Under the pieces are notes generated by a model that saw only the letters and a program-made list of their open reading frames with translations, had not been told where the DNA came from and made no database searches. A DNA stretch of 64,000 bases from Euonymus europaeus (taxonomy: Eukaryota; Streptophyta; Magnoliopsida; Celastrales; Celastraceae): positions 18,488,501 to 18,552,500 of the forward strand of contig OY756958.1 of NCBI GenBank assembly GCA_963580455.1, in the 5' to 3' direction. The translations under genes were made by a program, and so were the position numbers. Positions 12,773 through 24,370 of the stretch are shown here, piece after piece (position 1 is the stretch's first letter; the number at the start of each line of letters is the position of its first letter).

Positions 12773-12808
12773 TTCTTTGGGCCCTAACATATCAAGAGAG
12801 CATTAAGG

Positions 12809-13297
12809 ATGGGAGAGAGGGAGGTTTTCAAGATGAAGGATGTTGAAGAAGGGGAACTCGATGAATGGCTACTGGAAAAATCGACCACAGAAGAGAAAGA
12901 GTGCCATAACTCAGCTAGAGCTTGCACTCTGCATAATCTACAGATTGCAATCCACATAATAACAACTGTATTAATCGCAATCGGTCTTGGCTTCGACTTG
13001 TTTATGCTGATAGGAATTAAACTGAAGGGATATCATTACTCACCCGAGTATCTGCGGGTGATTTGTTTCGACATGATAAGCTTCCCAATCTTATTCTGCT
13101 GGTGGTTAAGCCATCTAGGATACACCATATGCTTCGAAAAGAGACCCAACTTTGCCAAATTTTTTATTTCTTGCGCCATTACGTTCTTCCTATTGCTTAC
13201 TGTCATCCTCATCGACTTCATCATCTACGCCATCAACGATTTGCGCCACTGCCAGTCATGCACTACTCGTCCTTTTTTTCCCTTGTTTTTAAAGTGA
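12809..13297 (+). CDS. Small predicted membrane protein, unknown function
   Basis: An intact intronless ORF of 162 residues. The N-terminal ~40 residues are charged and soluble (MKDVEEGELDEWLLEK). Three hydrophobic segments follow, at about residues 46-72, 84-108 and 115-143, separated by short loops with HYSPEY and FEKRPNF. The tail carries CQSC. There is no cleavable signal peptide, so it would be a multi-pass membrane protein with a cytosolic or lumenal N-terminus. ATG 12809 sits in a good plant context (AGGATGGG); the next ATG comes eight residues later. A TATA-like site lies just upstream, and AATGAA-type signals follow near 13354. It does not resemble the transposons around it, and I do not recognise the family. 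It could be a real single-exon host gene, one exon of a longer gene, or chance. Confidence 0.55.
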   Translation: MGEREVFKMKDVEEGELDEWLLEKSTTEEKECHNSARACTLHNLQIAIHIITTVLIAIGLGFDLFMLIGIKLKGYHYSPEYLRVICFDMISFPILFCWWLSHLGYTICFEKRPNFAKFFISCAITFFLLLTVILIDFIIYAINDLRHCQSCTTRPFFPLFLK

Positions 13298-13651
13298 GGG
13301 AATTCTCTTATGTACAAGATCATCATACATTTGTACTGTGGTGAAAGAGAATGCAATGAATGCTGAATTCTGCTTTTTTTTATTGCTTTATTTCGGGAAG
13401 TATCTTATTGCCTTGTTGAGCCGCTTCATAGTATATTTTTACATGCATATACCTATTTAATACTGCTTTGAAGAATATTAATCATTAACCTGATAATTTC
13501 GTCTCTCACCCCCAATCTTTTGGAAAGGTAAAGGATAGGTATTAATTAATTACGAAATTTGGAGTTTGTTTTTAATTAAACTTAAAATAGCTTATTTATT
13601 AAGTCTACTGTATGTAGGTTGATTATCACTATATTTGATTCTTCAATCGGT

Positions 13652-13653
<2 letters not shown>

Positions 13654-13688
<35 letters not shown>
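13654..13688. repeat. (TA)n microsatellite
   Basis: An uninterrupted run of about 17 TA units. It lies downstream of the 162-aa ORF. Confidence 0.98.
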
Positions 13689-13691
<3 letters not shown>

Positions 13692-16100
13692 GGTGATCTA
13701 GTGATCAAATGCTAAAGGCCCAAGGTTTAGAAGACTTAGGTGCATTGCTATGAGGTTCGCATAAAATGTTGAGCGAACTAAACGCCATATTTTGTTAACA
13801 GCTTGAAATTGTAGCCCCCACAAAGTTGTGGGACGCACAGTATTTTACAACAAAATTACATAATTACTTTTTCGTATCTTAAAAGTTTTCAATTATTTTT
13901 TATTGTAATACCTTTTTTTTGTAATTTTATATACAAAATTAATTTAGCAGAAAAATGAACAAAACACCCCCACTAATGCAAAATACTTGAAAAATTTAAC
14001 ATACTTGTCCTAATGGTTTAGAGAAAGCTCCACTAATGCACTTTAGCAACCTCAAGCAAATGACTAATACACAAGGGCATAAAATGTATTTTAATTCAAG
14101 GTCTTCCAAGACCAAAATCCAATTTTGAAAACAATTAAACAAGTAGTCAAGTACGAGGCAATTTAATGCAATCAAAGCAATCAAGAAATCGACACAATGA
14201 TTTAGAGTGGTTCGGAGACCCATCTCCTACATCCACTACCTAGGTTCAACAACCTGAGACTTTTCCAACTCCACTAAGGTGTGGTTTTAAGAGCTCCACA
14301 GAACTCCTTACACAGTGCTTGTTTGAGCACCCCGAAACTTAACAACAAACTTTGCATTCTCAAAGGACTTTTACAAGAGTTGGTAGCACAAGGTTCTCAC
14401 AATCTAGCACTAAGGTATTTGGTGTGAAACTATCAAGAGTACAACACTACCTCACAGGAATGATAGAGTTTGAAGAACAAGAGGTCTAGTGTAAATTCTA
14501 CAAGGCAAGAGCTCTAAAGATGGTGAGACCTCACCTTTGCACTAAGCAAATGAATGGTGACTCTCTTTAATGTAAGGGCTTGGGTGAAGCTTGAAATTAG
14601 TAGTAAATAATGGCTTGAATCTTTTGAAGAAGCTTGAATGAATGATATCACAAATTGATTGAATGCTTGATGAAGATTGAAGCAAGAATTTTCTCTCAAG
14701 AATTATCTCAATGGCTTCTTCCAAAACTTCCAAGAGAGAGACAACCTAACTTCATTTGTCTTTACAAAGTCTCCACCATTGGATCAACTTCAATCTATCA
14801 GTCTTTGCCTTCGAAAACCATAAACAATCTGGACCACGTGATGAGATATGATCCCTTAGAATTATAGCCGTTTTGAATCTTTAATAATGGTCTTTATATT
14901 GCAAATAAAGCTTCAATATTGATCCTCCATTTTTCCACTAGTTGAAGACACTTCAAAGTCATTGACTTTGAACATTAAGTGATTTGGATTAATCTTGACC
15001 ATTCAAGATTCTCTTGTTCCAAAGCTTTTAATTTCTCAAAATTGGCACATATGTCAAATTCAAGACTTGTTCCAATTGAATTCAACCATAAGTTTTTCCC
15101 TCTCATTTACAGCAAGAGCTCCAGCTGGGCTTCTAAAAGTTTCAGCCCATATGCTTCACATATACATGGCTCAAAACTATTTTCAATCATCTCATAAAAA
15201 TTCTTTAGTGGAGGGTTGATGAACATAGGCTTTTCTTGTTATCCTAGAGCTCCAATGCTCATGATTAAGCTACAAAGAAATAGGAGAAAGAACTCCCAAA
15301 ATGTATGTAAGCTCAAAGAGCTTCATATAAAGCACATAGATTAATCATAATACAAACCGGCCCATAAAATTATAATTCATGCATGATAAATCATATTAGG
15401 CATGTTAGAATGTGTGTATAAAGTTTCATAACATTTGGGTAAGGTTTGATCATTCAATGAAGCAAGTAGGTTACTAATAGTTAAAACCGATAAATTCCAA
15501 GTATAAACCTATTTTCACTGTGCAGCCCCTATATATGGTTGTAAAAATTTGGATGATAATAATTCAGATCATATATCAAGATAAATATAATTCGCGTACC
15601 AAATTTCACATCAACTGGTTCACAAATGAAAAAGTTATGACTTAACCAAGTTGATTGAACAAATAAGGCACATTTAGTAAACTCAACTTAGATGACATTT
15701 TCTCTTGAACCATTCCATTCAAATATGTTCATAATGATGAGACTAAGGTGCATTCAAAATTTTATGGTAATCGGAGTTCATTTCGTTCACCACAATCGCA
15801 AAGGAACACATATGCACAAAATCTAAGTTTTAAGAGAAAATGTAGTACTTTCAGAATTTAAATTCAATTCTCATAAATCACATGGTGCATATATGTTTCA
15901 ATATCATCAAAAAAATGTTTTAATATCATCAAAAACAAACATATAGGACCATAGGTCCAACATAAATATCCAGACAAATTGCTCATAAAATGGAGATCAA
16001 TTTTAGCAGATTCGCATCGTTCTGGACAGATGCACAATCTGTCCGAATAGATCCACCGAATAAGCAACTTTAACTTGTGTGATTTCAAAATTGACCATAA
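13689..16100. other. Noncoding, partly LTR-like sequence
   Basis: No supported gene; the short ORFs here have no domain and no consistent frame. The part 14180-14700 (beginning TGGTTCGGAGACCCATCTCCTACATCC in sense) has the mixed low-complexity style of plant copia LTRs, but no matching second LTR, primer site or target duplication was found. 15540-16100 is plain AT-rich sequence. Confidence 0.3.
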
Positions 16101-16109
16101 CTTTTGGTG

Positions 16110-16472
16110 TGTTCTTTACTTTCTGTAAATTTCTATTATTGCTTGATTTATTTGGAAAATTTTCATTGGTTAGATTGATTACTGTATTATTCCACTTATT
16201 TGACTAGAAATTGGTATGAGAGCTTTGTTGGCCAGGATTGGGCTTTAGCTATAGGATTGTTGATGTGCTGATTTGGGAAGGGTTTAGTCTATAAATTGTG
16301 AATCTTTGCGTGAGCATGTTAACTGTTTTGCTTTCCTCTTGCTATGTTTTTATCTTTTTTTGGTTTTGTCTTCTCCTGGAAGGCTTTGATTGTTCATTGG
16401 TGTTCCTCCGCCATTGGTGAGGTTATTTATATTATTCTGAGGCTAAGCCTATTTATCAAAAAAAAATAATAC
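16110..16472 (+). mobile_element. LINE 3' end with poly-A tail (fragment)
   Basis: TG/TTT-rich, C-poor noncoding sequence ends in GAGGCTAAGCCTATTTATC followed by eight or nine A. This is how 3' untranslated regions of plant L1-type LINEs end. No ORF is retained and no target duplication is obvious. Orientation is taken from the A tail. Confidence 0.4.
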
Positions 16473-16479
16473 GAATGAT

Positions 16480-16790
16480 TTTGGGTTATGGAAGATAAAG
16501 ATGTTGGCTCACTTAGATAACTTGATGAGGCACTCGACGGTGAGTCAAAATTACCGGTCACTATGGATGTTGAGAAGAAGAAGGAGACGCTCAAGAGGGC
16601 ATAAAATACCTTGATTTTTAATTTTAGTGATAAAAGGGCTAAGAGAGGTTGCAAAGATAAAGTCGTCGGCTGAGATACGACTCAGACTTTAGTCTCTTTA
16701 CATGACGAAAAATCTGTTAAACATGTTGTATCTCAAGGCAAAGTTCTTTACAAGCATGTATTTCAATTGTCTTATTGAATGATGATGTTT
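16480..16790 (+). pseudogene. Copia gag relic
   Basis: Broken frames read LPVTMDVEKKKETLKRA, then NTLIFNFSDK and, after a shift, SLYMTKNLLN. These are the conserved steps of plant copia gag (the EEKKET...A.NTLILNLSD...LYMTK pattern). No other part of the element is adjacent, so this is an isolated fragment. No function is possible. Confidence 0.55.
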
Positions 16791-17205
16791 TAGGTTTTAC
16801 ATTTTTGCATTTTTGCTGTTCTTTACAAGTATACATTCATGATATATGAGGTGAATGATGATGGTCCTCTTTTTTTTCTTTTACGATTTAGTTATTCAAT
16901 CATTGATTATTTATATGTTCCTAATGGTTCTTAAATTTAAATTCTTACATTTTGACAAGTTAGCTCATCTTGGTTATGCGCTTATGTTGATGCTGTGCCA
17001 ATTTCAGTTGAATTGGCTGTGCAATTTTATCTCAAGGTTTAGTTAATAAAATTGTTCAATGGAATGTGCTTTTTATTTAGAAAACCTTTCCGAATAACTC
17101 ACTTTAACAGACTTGAATCAATTTGACTGATAAAGGTAGTTATGGTACATGTGAGGAAAAGGATTGTGCTAAGTTTGAGTTTTATTGTGATTAATGTTCA
17201 TACCA

Positions 17206-17560
17206 TAGGTGAAACCTTTGAAAGAGTGATATCATATGTTTAGGCATATGGGCTGGGTCGTCCATGTGGGCTAGACCAAGTAAATGAAAGTTAAAGGAGT
17301 TGTCTCCAACAACATAAAGAAGTTTCTTCGACAAAGAAAACATCATTTCTGTGCCTGCAAAAGAAATCGAAAGGTGTTCATATCATGATTTGGATTTCTG
17401 ACTCTAATAATTGAATTACATGTTAAAGCATTGCAAGACATACTGTAATCCTCAAGTTATTCATACCGATCGAAAAAAATAAGTTTCTTCTTCTTTCTCG
17501 ATTCATGGTGAATCTGCAATGTCATAGGTGAAACCTTTGAAACAATGATACCATATGCTT
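17206..17560. repeat. Direct repeat pair of ~30 bp
   Basis: ATAGGTGAAACCTTTGAAA plus a following ATCATATG-like stretch occurs near 17206 and again near 17524, with small differences. The DNA between is noncoding. The origin is unknown; it may be a relic of a duplicated transposon edge. Confidence 0.5.
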
Positions 17561-17749
17561 CACCTATGATGATGGTAGGAAACTAAATCTTAATCCATTA
17601 TGGCCTGAATGATGAATTACAATAAGTCAATAACTGATAAGTGGTTTACATTATTTCGGGCACTTTGCTTAGTAATCAATTTCCCTGTTACTTGGTTATG
17701 TGTCGCTTAATGTCTTCACTTACCTTTCTTCTCTAGCTGATAGTCCAAC

Positions 17750-18560
17750 ACTTTTTTTTTTGAAATGTAGAAATATTATTAACTTAAATCGTGCAACAGA
17801 ACATCATGGATCAAAGAATGCTGAGATGAACTCCAAACCTCCAGGTCAGACAAAGAATCAGCTGCCCTTGCATGAACATGAGCAACCTGATTCGCAGACC
17901 TCTTAACAAAATTAAATCGACAAACGTCATAGTCCAACGAGAGGACTTTACAATCACCAATGATAAGACCAAAATAGGATGAGTCTCGATTCGTAGGTCT
18001 TTGGAGAGCCTGGACTAAAGGTTGAGAGTCCGATTCAAACACTATGCCATCAAAACCTTTACCTTTCAACCAACTCAAAGCTTCTCTACATGTTAAAGCT
18101 TCAGCAATTAATGGAATCAAAGGACCATCAAAATAGAAGCTTTTAGCAGCAATAAATTCACCAGACGCAGATCATACGACACAGCCCATGCCAAGCTTTT
18201 GCGAGTGAGTAAATAAGGCTTCGTCGAAATTACATTTCACCAAGTTAATAGGAGGCCTTTGCCATCTTGTGACTACTATCCCATTAGAGGAGCCTGGACC
18301 TCAAGAAGAAACTTGAGCAGCTTGCCACTGATGAAGCAAAGATGTCGAGTTACTCAAAACTTGAGAATCAATACTTCTCCTCCTGTTCCAAACAATGCTA
18401 TTTCGATTAAGCCAAATACTCCAACAAATCACAGCTGTTGTGTCTAGCAAACATTTGTTAATATTCTTCACTAAATGAGACCAACACTCCACAAAAGTGC
18501 TCACATTGCCAAGGCTTAAACCCATTGTTTCGTGGTTAATAGGGCAATATCAATTTAATT
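17750..18560 (-). pseudogene. LINE C-terminal relic with RNase H domain
   Basis: On the minus strand, 18525-18301 reads VICWSIWLNRNSIVWNRR, the conserved W-x-x-W-x-x-RN region before the RNase H of plant LINEs. It is followed by GPGSSNG and CNFDEALF, and then 18120-17779 with AEALTCREAL, VFESDSQPLVQAL and FVKRSANQVAHVHAR. RNase H residues D (NFDEA), E (AEALTCREAL) and D (ESDS) are visible. Stops interrupt it at 18301 and near 18185. A T-run at 17751-17760 is the poly-A tail seen from the other strand, so the insertion is 5'-truncated, as is usual for LINEs. Confidence 0.8.
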
Positions 18561-18784
18561 TAATTGATTTTTTTTAATAAAGATTGGTGTCATTTATTTT
18601 CTTTTACGTGTCTTTTTATAAGTTTTTAAAGTTACTTTAAGTAACATATGGCGAAAATACCATGATGTCTATTGTTCTATGAGTTCCAAAATCCCATCGC
18701 AAGGTATATAATGACCGATTCTTGTTTTGGGTTCGTTCCTTTGCTGGACTATTTTTTTTATAATACATTTTTTATGAAATTTTA

Positions 18785-18837
18785 TTAGCGAGAGAGGGGT
18801 CTTGAAGCTGGTCATGCTTCAAAGTCCAAGGAGTAGA
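18785..18837 (+). repeat. ~47-bp block flanking copia B, 5' side
   Basis: AGAGAGGGGTCTTGAAGCTG and the following 27 bases occur immediately before the 5' LTR of copia B, and again immediately after its 3' LTR (23443-23491), with one difference (T/C). A third copy lies next to the left-arm LTR (4545-4590, inverted). It is too long for a copia target-site duplication. Confidence 0.85.
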
Positions 18838-18838
18838 G

Positions 18839-19043
18839 TATAGAGAGTAAGCCCATGACTCCAAAAGGGCCAGCTACTGCAGCTTCTCCTCAGCCCAATA
18901 TCTACTACATGTATTAACCTTTGTTAGGTCCGGTTAAACCTGGATTCACCTAGTTACCATTACTAGAGTCAAATATAACTGTTGTAATTTTTGTATATAT
19001 ATCTCTCTGTATCATCCATCTGGTATTGAATGAAAATCATTAA
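18839..19043 (+). repeat. Copia B 5' LTR
   Basis: About 205 bp starting TATAGAGAG and ending ...AAAATCATTAA, alignable throughout with 23231-23439. It contains a TATATATATCTCT promoter-like run near 18993. A primer binding site follows at 19058. The short LTR fits small plant copia lineages such as Ale-like elements. Terminal TG/CA are missing, so edges are approximate. Confidence 0.8.
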
Positions 19044-19057
19044 GCTCAATCATTTTA

Positions 19058-19070
19058 TGGTATCAGAGCA
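19058..19070 (+). promoter_or_regulatory. Primer binding site of copia B (tRNA-iMet)
   Basis: TGGTATCAGAGCA is the standard plant copia primer site, complementary to the 3' end of initiator tRNA-Met. It lies 14 bases past the recognisable LTR edge, slightly farther than usual. Confidence 0.93.
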
Positions 19071-19104
19071 GATCAAATCCTCATCTACAAGCTCTTCTAC
19101 CTCC

Positions 19105-22100
19105 ATGGCTTCTGGTTCAATTCGATCTCATGGAGATGATTCAACTCTTGTGGCTGCCAATGGCAAACCAATTATTGCCATCAACGCAAGTTCTCAACTT
19201 GCCCAGAAGTTGAAGTCTTCCAACTTCACCGTATGGCGTGTTCAACTCACCTCTGTTCTGCGTGGTTATCGTCTCATGTGATTCGTTGATGGAAGTTATC
19301 CTTGCCCATATTTTTCCAACACTGATGAGTATGACTACTGGGAAAGGCAAGATAGCCTTCTTCTCAATGCGATCATTTCCTCTCTTCATGAATCGGTACT
19401 GCCATTACTAGGTGATGTCTCGACAAGTGCTGAAGCATGGACTAAGTTGCACCAACTCTATGCAAACAATTCTAGATCCAGAAAAATTCAATTGCGTCAA
19501 CAATTGCATAATCTAGACAAGGAAAATCACACAATTGAGGAGTACCTACAAAGTGTTCGACAAATTGCAGATGAACTCGCCTTAGTCAAACACAGTGTGG
19601 ATGATGATGATCTGGTTTTGTGTGTTTTAGATGGTTTGGGTGCTGAGTATAAGGGTATTGTTGAATCCATTCGAGGAAGAGAAAATCCAATCAACTTTGA
19701 TGATCTACGTGATCGATTACTCAGTCAAGAAGTGTATCTCAAAAAGCTAGAACAAACCCAAAACACCACTGTTGCCACAGCTTTCTATTCTCAGCATCAA
19801 GGTCGTGGATATGGTTCCATGGAAAAAAAACGCAATAATCCTCCTCGTCCTCAACATGGACATGGACGTGGGTCTGGTGCAAAGCCATTCTTTCACAATT
19901 CTGGAGACACACATGCTAGTAGTGGGTCATTTCAGCAGAACAATTCCTCTTCTAATCATGGTGTTTTTCGCTCTCGCCAGCGCACCTACTATCAAATTTG
20001 TGAGAAACTAGGGCATACTGCTCGTACTTGTAGAAAGTTAAAGTCTTTTGTCAATGAGTTCGTTCCCAGCGCCAATTATGCATCTAGCTCAGCCAATTCC
20101 TCAGGGTCTGCACCAGCTCCTATACCTCATCATGTACAACCATGGCTTGTTGACTCTGGAGCAAGTCATCACATGACTTTCGATCTTGGCAGTTTATCAA
20201 TTCACTCTGAGTATGATGGTACTGATGAAGTACACATAGGGGATGGTACAGGTTTGCTAGTTACCCACTCTGGTAAAGGTCACTTGCACACACCTACACA
20301 TCATTTTACATTAGCTAATTCATTATGCGTGCCTGCCTTAAAGAAACATTTGCTTTATGTCCATCAGTTTACAAAAATGAATGGAGTTTTTATTGAATTT
20401 CATCCTGATTATTTCATTGTTAAATCTCAGAATTCAAAGAATCCGTTGGCTCAAGGAAGATGCGTTAATGGTGTATATTACTTCTCTGCTCTTGAACTTA
20501 TTTCTGCGAATGTGGCTCAAAAATCTTCTTTTGTTACCTGGCATAACCGTTTAGGTCATCCAGGACTTGTAATTCTCCGAACTCTCCTAACTTCAGTTCA
20601 ACTCCCTTGTGATAAATCTCCTTCCAGTTTCGATTGTAATGCTTGTTCCATTAATAAAATACATAAATTACCTTTTGGTTCATCTACTTTATCATCTACA
20701 GCACCACTTCAAATCTTGTTTGCCGATGTTTGGGGACCATGCTCTGCTACATCTATCTCTGGTCACAAATATTATCTGCTGCTTGTTGACCATTTTACAC
20801 GTTATTCTTGGATGTTTCCTCTCATTCAAAATTCTGATACACTATCTGTGTTTCTTCAATTTAAGCCGTTAGTTGAAAATCAATTTAATTCCAAAATCAA
20901 ATTTCTTTACACTAACAATGGTGGTGAGTTTGTCAAACTTAAAACCACTTTAATTAATTTTGGTATTTCTTGGATGCAAGCTCCCTCATACACCCCTCAA
21001 CATGTAGGTCTCGTTGAGCGCAAGCATAGGCATCTTGTTGAAACTGGAAAAACTCTTTTATCCTCTTCCAAACTTCCTTTTGAGTTTTGGACTCTAGCTT
21101 TTGAAACTGCCAACTATTTGATAAATTGTCTACCCATATCTCCTCTCAAACCTAAATCTCCATATGAATTACTCTTTCACAAACTCCCTAATTATTTCAA
21201 ACTTCGCATTTTTGGGTGTTTATGTTATCCTTGGTTACGTCCTTATACAACTAGTAAGCTTCAACCTAGGTCCACAGCATGTATTTTTGTTGGCTATTCT
21301 ACTACTCAGAGTTCATTTAAATGTTATGATCCCATAACTAAGAAAATTTTTCTGTCTCATCATGTTATTTTTAAAGAGGATATTTTTCCAGGTCTACCAG
21401 CTTCTGTGACCTGCTCTTCTTCTTCGCCAGATGTTTTTCTCTCGGGCGTGCTTCCTAATCTTAGTTTTCTACCTCCTCTGCCTCCTACTGCAGCTTCTTC
21501 CCCTGCTGTTATCCCACCTCCTTCATCCCCATCTCCCTCCTCTTCTCCAGTTGTTCCTCCTCCTGTCTCTCCCTCTATTTCTCAACCTCCACCTATTCGC
21601 ACGCATTCTATGACTACTCGCTCTATGCATAATATTTATAAACCTAAATATTTGCATCAGTTCACACTTCATCTTGCTATTGTTTCTCCGAAGCCTAATA
21701 CAGTTTATGAAGCCCTTAAATCTACTTCATGGACAGCAGCTATGCAAGCTAAAATTGATGCTTTGCATAAACATAACACTTGGTCTTTAATACCTCCTGA
21801 TCCCTCTCATTGCCCCATTGGATCTAAATGGGTCTTTAGGCTCAAACGCAACCCTAATGGAAGTATTCAACGCTATAAAGCCCGCCTTGTTGCTCAAGGC
21901 TTCCTTCAACGACCCGATCTTGATTATTCTCAAACCTTTAGCCCGGTTGTGAAACCTGCCATGATTCGTCTTATTTTGTCTCTTGCTATGATGAATAACC
22001 TCTTAAACAATTAGACATCAATAATGCATTTTTAAATGGTACTCTCACTGAAACTGTAATTATGAAACAGCCTCCAGGTTTTATTGATGCTTCTTTTCCT

Positions 22101-23297
22101 AAATATCATTGTTTACTGCATAAGTCTATTTATGGCCTTAAACAGGCCCCCTGTGCTTGGTTTACTGCTCTTAGAGATGCTTTGCTTGCCTTTGGTTTTG
22201 TTACTTCTAAGGCAGATTGTTCGTTATTCATCTACCATTCTAACACTATTGTTCTTTATATTTTAGTCTACGTGGATGATCTTATTGTTACAGGTTCTGA
22301 TTTAACTATGATTCACAAGGTTACTGCAGCTTTATCTCGTCATTTTTCCCTCAAAGAGTTAGGTGATCTCTCATATTTCCTTGGAATTGAAGTTGTCCGC
22401 ACCACTGCTGGTCTCTTCTTATGCCAACAAAAATATATTTGTGATCTTCTTGATAAGGCAGCCATGGTCGATTCCAAATCAGTTGCTACTCCCTTGCCCA
22501 CAAACTTTCAGTTATCTTAGCATGATGGTACCACTTTTTCAGATGCTTCTCTATTTCAACAGCTTGTTGGTGGTCTTTAGTATCTTTCATTCACTCGGCC
22601 AGACATTAGCTTTGCTTTCAACCGGTTTGCACAATATTTGTCTAAACCTACCACCGCTCACCTTCAAATTCTCAAGCGTCTTCTTCGATATTTAAAGGGT
22701 ACTATCAATCATGGTATCTTCCTCTCTGCTGCAGCTTTCTCCAAGTTGATTGCTTATTCTGATTCTGACTAGGCCGGAAACCCTGATGACCGGACCTCTG
22801 TCTCTTCCTATATTATTTTTCTTGGCAACAATCCTATTTCTTGGCGGTCTCGCAAACAGTGCGTTGTTGCTCGCTTCTCCACATAAGTTGAATATCGATC
22901 CCTTGCTTTGACCGCTTCTGAGGTAGTATGGCTTTCTGCTCTCCTTCATGAATTACATATTCCTCTGCTCACTACTCCTTTGCTGCTCTGTGATAATCTT
23001 GGTGCAACTCATTTAAGTCACAATCCTGTCATGCATTATAGTATGAAACATATTGCTATTGATCTTCATTTTCTGCGTGATCTTGTCAACAAAAGAGTTG
23101 TTCAAGTCTTCCATGTCTCCACTCACTGTCAGCTTGCAGATATGCTCACCAAATCTCTAGCTAAGCCTCGCTATCTTTTCTTGCGCTCCAAGATCTGTCT
23201 CCTTGATGGATCCCTGATCTTGCGGGGGCGTATAGAGACTAAGCCCATGACTCCAAAAGGGCAAGCTACTGCAGCTTCTCCTCTGCCCAATATCTAG
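19105..23297 (+). pseudogene. Copia B gag-pol polyprotein, full length but broken
   Basis: ATG 19105 is the first after the primer site and starts gag (SSNFTVWRVQL, LHQLYANNSRSRKIQL). A CCHC-type knuckle region (YYQICEKLGHTARTC) lies near 19990-20030, protease WLVDSGASHHM at 20143-20175, and GAG-pre-integrase WHNRLGHPG at 20540. The integrase core has D (FADVWGP, 20720), a degenerate DN motif (YTNNGGEF, 20910) and E (LVERKH, 21011). RT follows, with RYKARLVAQGF at 21871-21903 and YVDDLIVTGSD at 22269-22301, then RNase H SDSD (22758) and the polyprotein end near 23297. Breaks: TGA 19279-19281, a frameshift at about 21998, TAG 22518-22520, further stops at about 22577, 22770 and 22884, plus frame changes. 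The 855-residue open stretch from 19447 is only part of it. Confidence 0.93.
23221..23229 (+). promoter_or_regulatory. Polypurine tract of copia B
   Basis: TGCGGGGGC, a G-run immediately before the 3' LTR. It serves as the plus-strand DNA primer in LTR elements. The same run is kept in the left arm. Confidence 0.65.
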
Positions 23298-23439
23298 TAC
23301 ATGTATTAACCTTTGTTAGGTCCGGTTGAACCTGTGTTCACATAGTTACCGTTACTAGAGTCAAATATAACCGTTGTAATTTCTATATATATATATATAT
23401 ATCTGTATGATCCATCTGGTATTGAATGAAAATCATTAA
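23231..23439 (+). repeat. Copia B 3' LTR
   Basis: About 209 bp, beginning TATAGAGACT and ending AAAATCATTAA. It differs from the 5' LTR by scattered substitutions and a longer TA run (23383-23402). The polyprotein reading frame runs into it. The pair brackets a ~4.6-kb element. Confidence 0.82.
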
Positions 23440-23442
23440 ATA

Positions 23443-23491
23443 CCAGAGAGGGGTCTTGAAGCTGGTCATGCTTCAAAGCCCAAGGAGTAGA
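23443..23491 (+). repeat. ~47-bp block flanking copia B, 3' side
   Basis: Near-identical to 18785-18837; begins AGAGAGGGGTCTTGAAGCTG. It sits directly outside the 3' LTR and continues into unrelated sequence (ACAACCATTTGGCC). Confidence 0.85.
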
Positions 23492-23499
23492 CAACCATT

Positions 23500-24370
23500 T
23501 GGCCAAGAGCTCTTTGTTATGCTTTTATACACCTTTTCATATCAACAGTTTATAGAATAGAGCTACAACAGGTCAGACGACGACAATATGTGACCACTTT
23601 GATTGGAGTTAGATCGATCGAGGTCAAGTTATTCTGTTGGGTTATAGACTTTGAATGGAGTTATATTGATCTAGTTCAAGCTATTCTGTTCGGATGTAGA
23701 TTGTGATTGTGAACTTTGTGAAGGGTACGCAGTGTAACAACTCGGTGGGTACTTCGGTTGATATAGCACACAAACACATCACATTAAAAACAATTCCATT
23801 TTTACTATCTATCAAAAATAAACTTATACTTTTGAAGATATGTCTGATTGATCTTTGATATAATTAGCATAACAAGGGAGTAACGGCAAACGACTACTTT
23901 TTCTCCGTTCATGAACTGCGTAGCACGAAGAACAAAATCACGAACCAAGCAGTAATACTTGATCATGAAACGAACAACTACATAGCTCAGACACCAAATG
24001 TCTTCTGCTATATGATCTCATCTTAAGAACTCAAACTCAGGTGTAAGAGAAGCTGCCTAGGTTTTATTTTCTCAACTGGAAAAACATCTCAATCAAAAAT
24101 GTGTGACACCTTAGACTTTTTGAGTTCTTTATATAGAGGCACAACAGGGAACTTATAGAAAATATATTTTGACTTAATAATAAAAGTAAAATTTTGATTT
24201 TCCTAATCAACTTTCTTCATTTGATAAATTACAATTCATTCCACTAAAATATATTTAGAGCTAAATATTAAATGCTTATTAACTTCCCATCTTAAGAAAA
24301 TTGATACCCGATTTATAAATTAAATTACTGATAGTTTAGTTTATATATCAAAGACCAAGAGACTTGCGCT
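23500..24370. other. Noncoding stretch, right-arm copy of 3671-4500
   Basis: Inverted copy of the left-arm promoter-like stretch, including CTTTATATAGAGGCACAACA at 24127-24146, whose reverse complement holds the TATA-like site. No gene is seen. Confidence 0.6.

Noticed and set aside
14514..15219. Several overlapping ORFs on both strands
   Set aside because: Short, mutually overlapping, no domain; the surrounding sequence looks like a noncoding LTR.
16855..17046. Hydrophobic 63-aa ORF
   Set aside because: T-rich DNA gives Phe/Leu-rich frames by chance; no start context or neighbour supports it.
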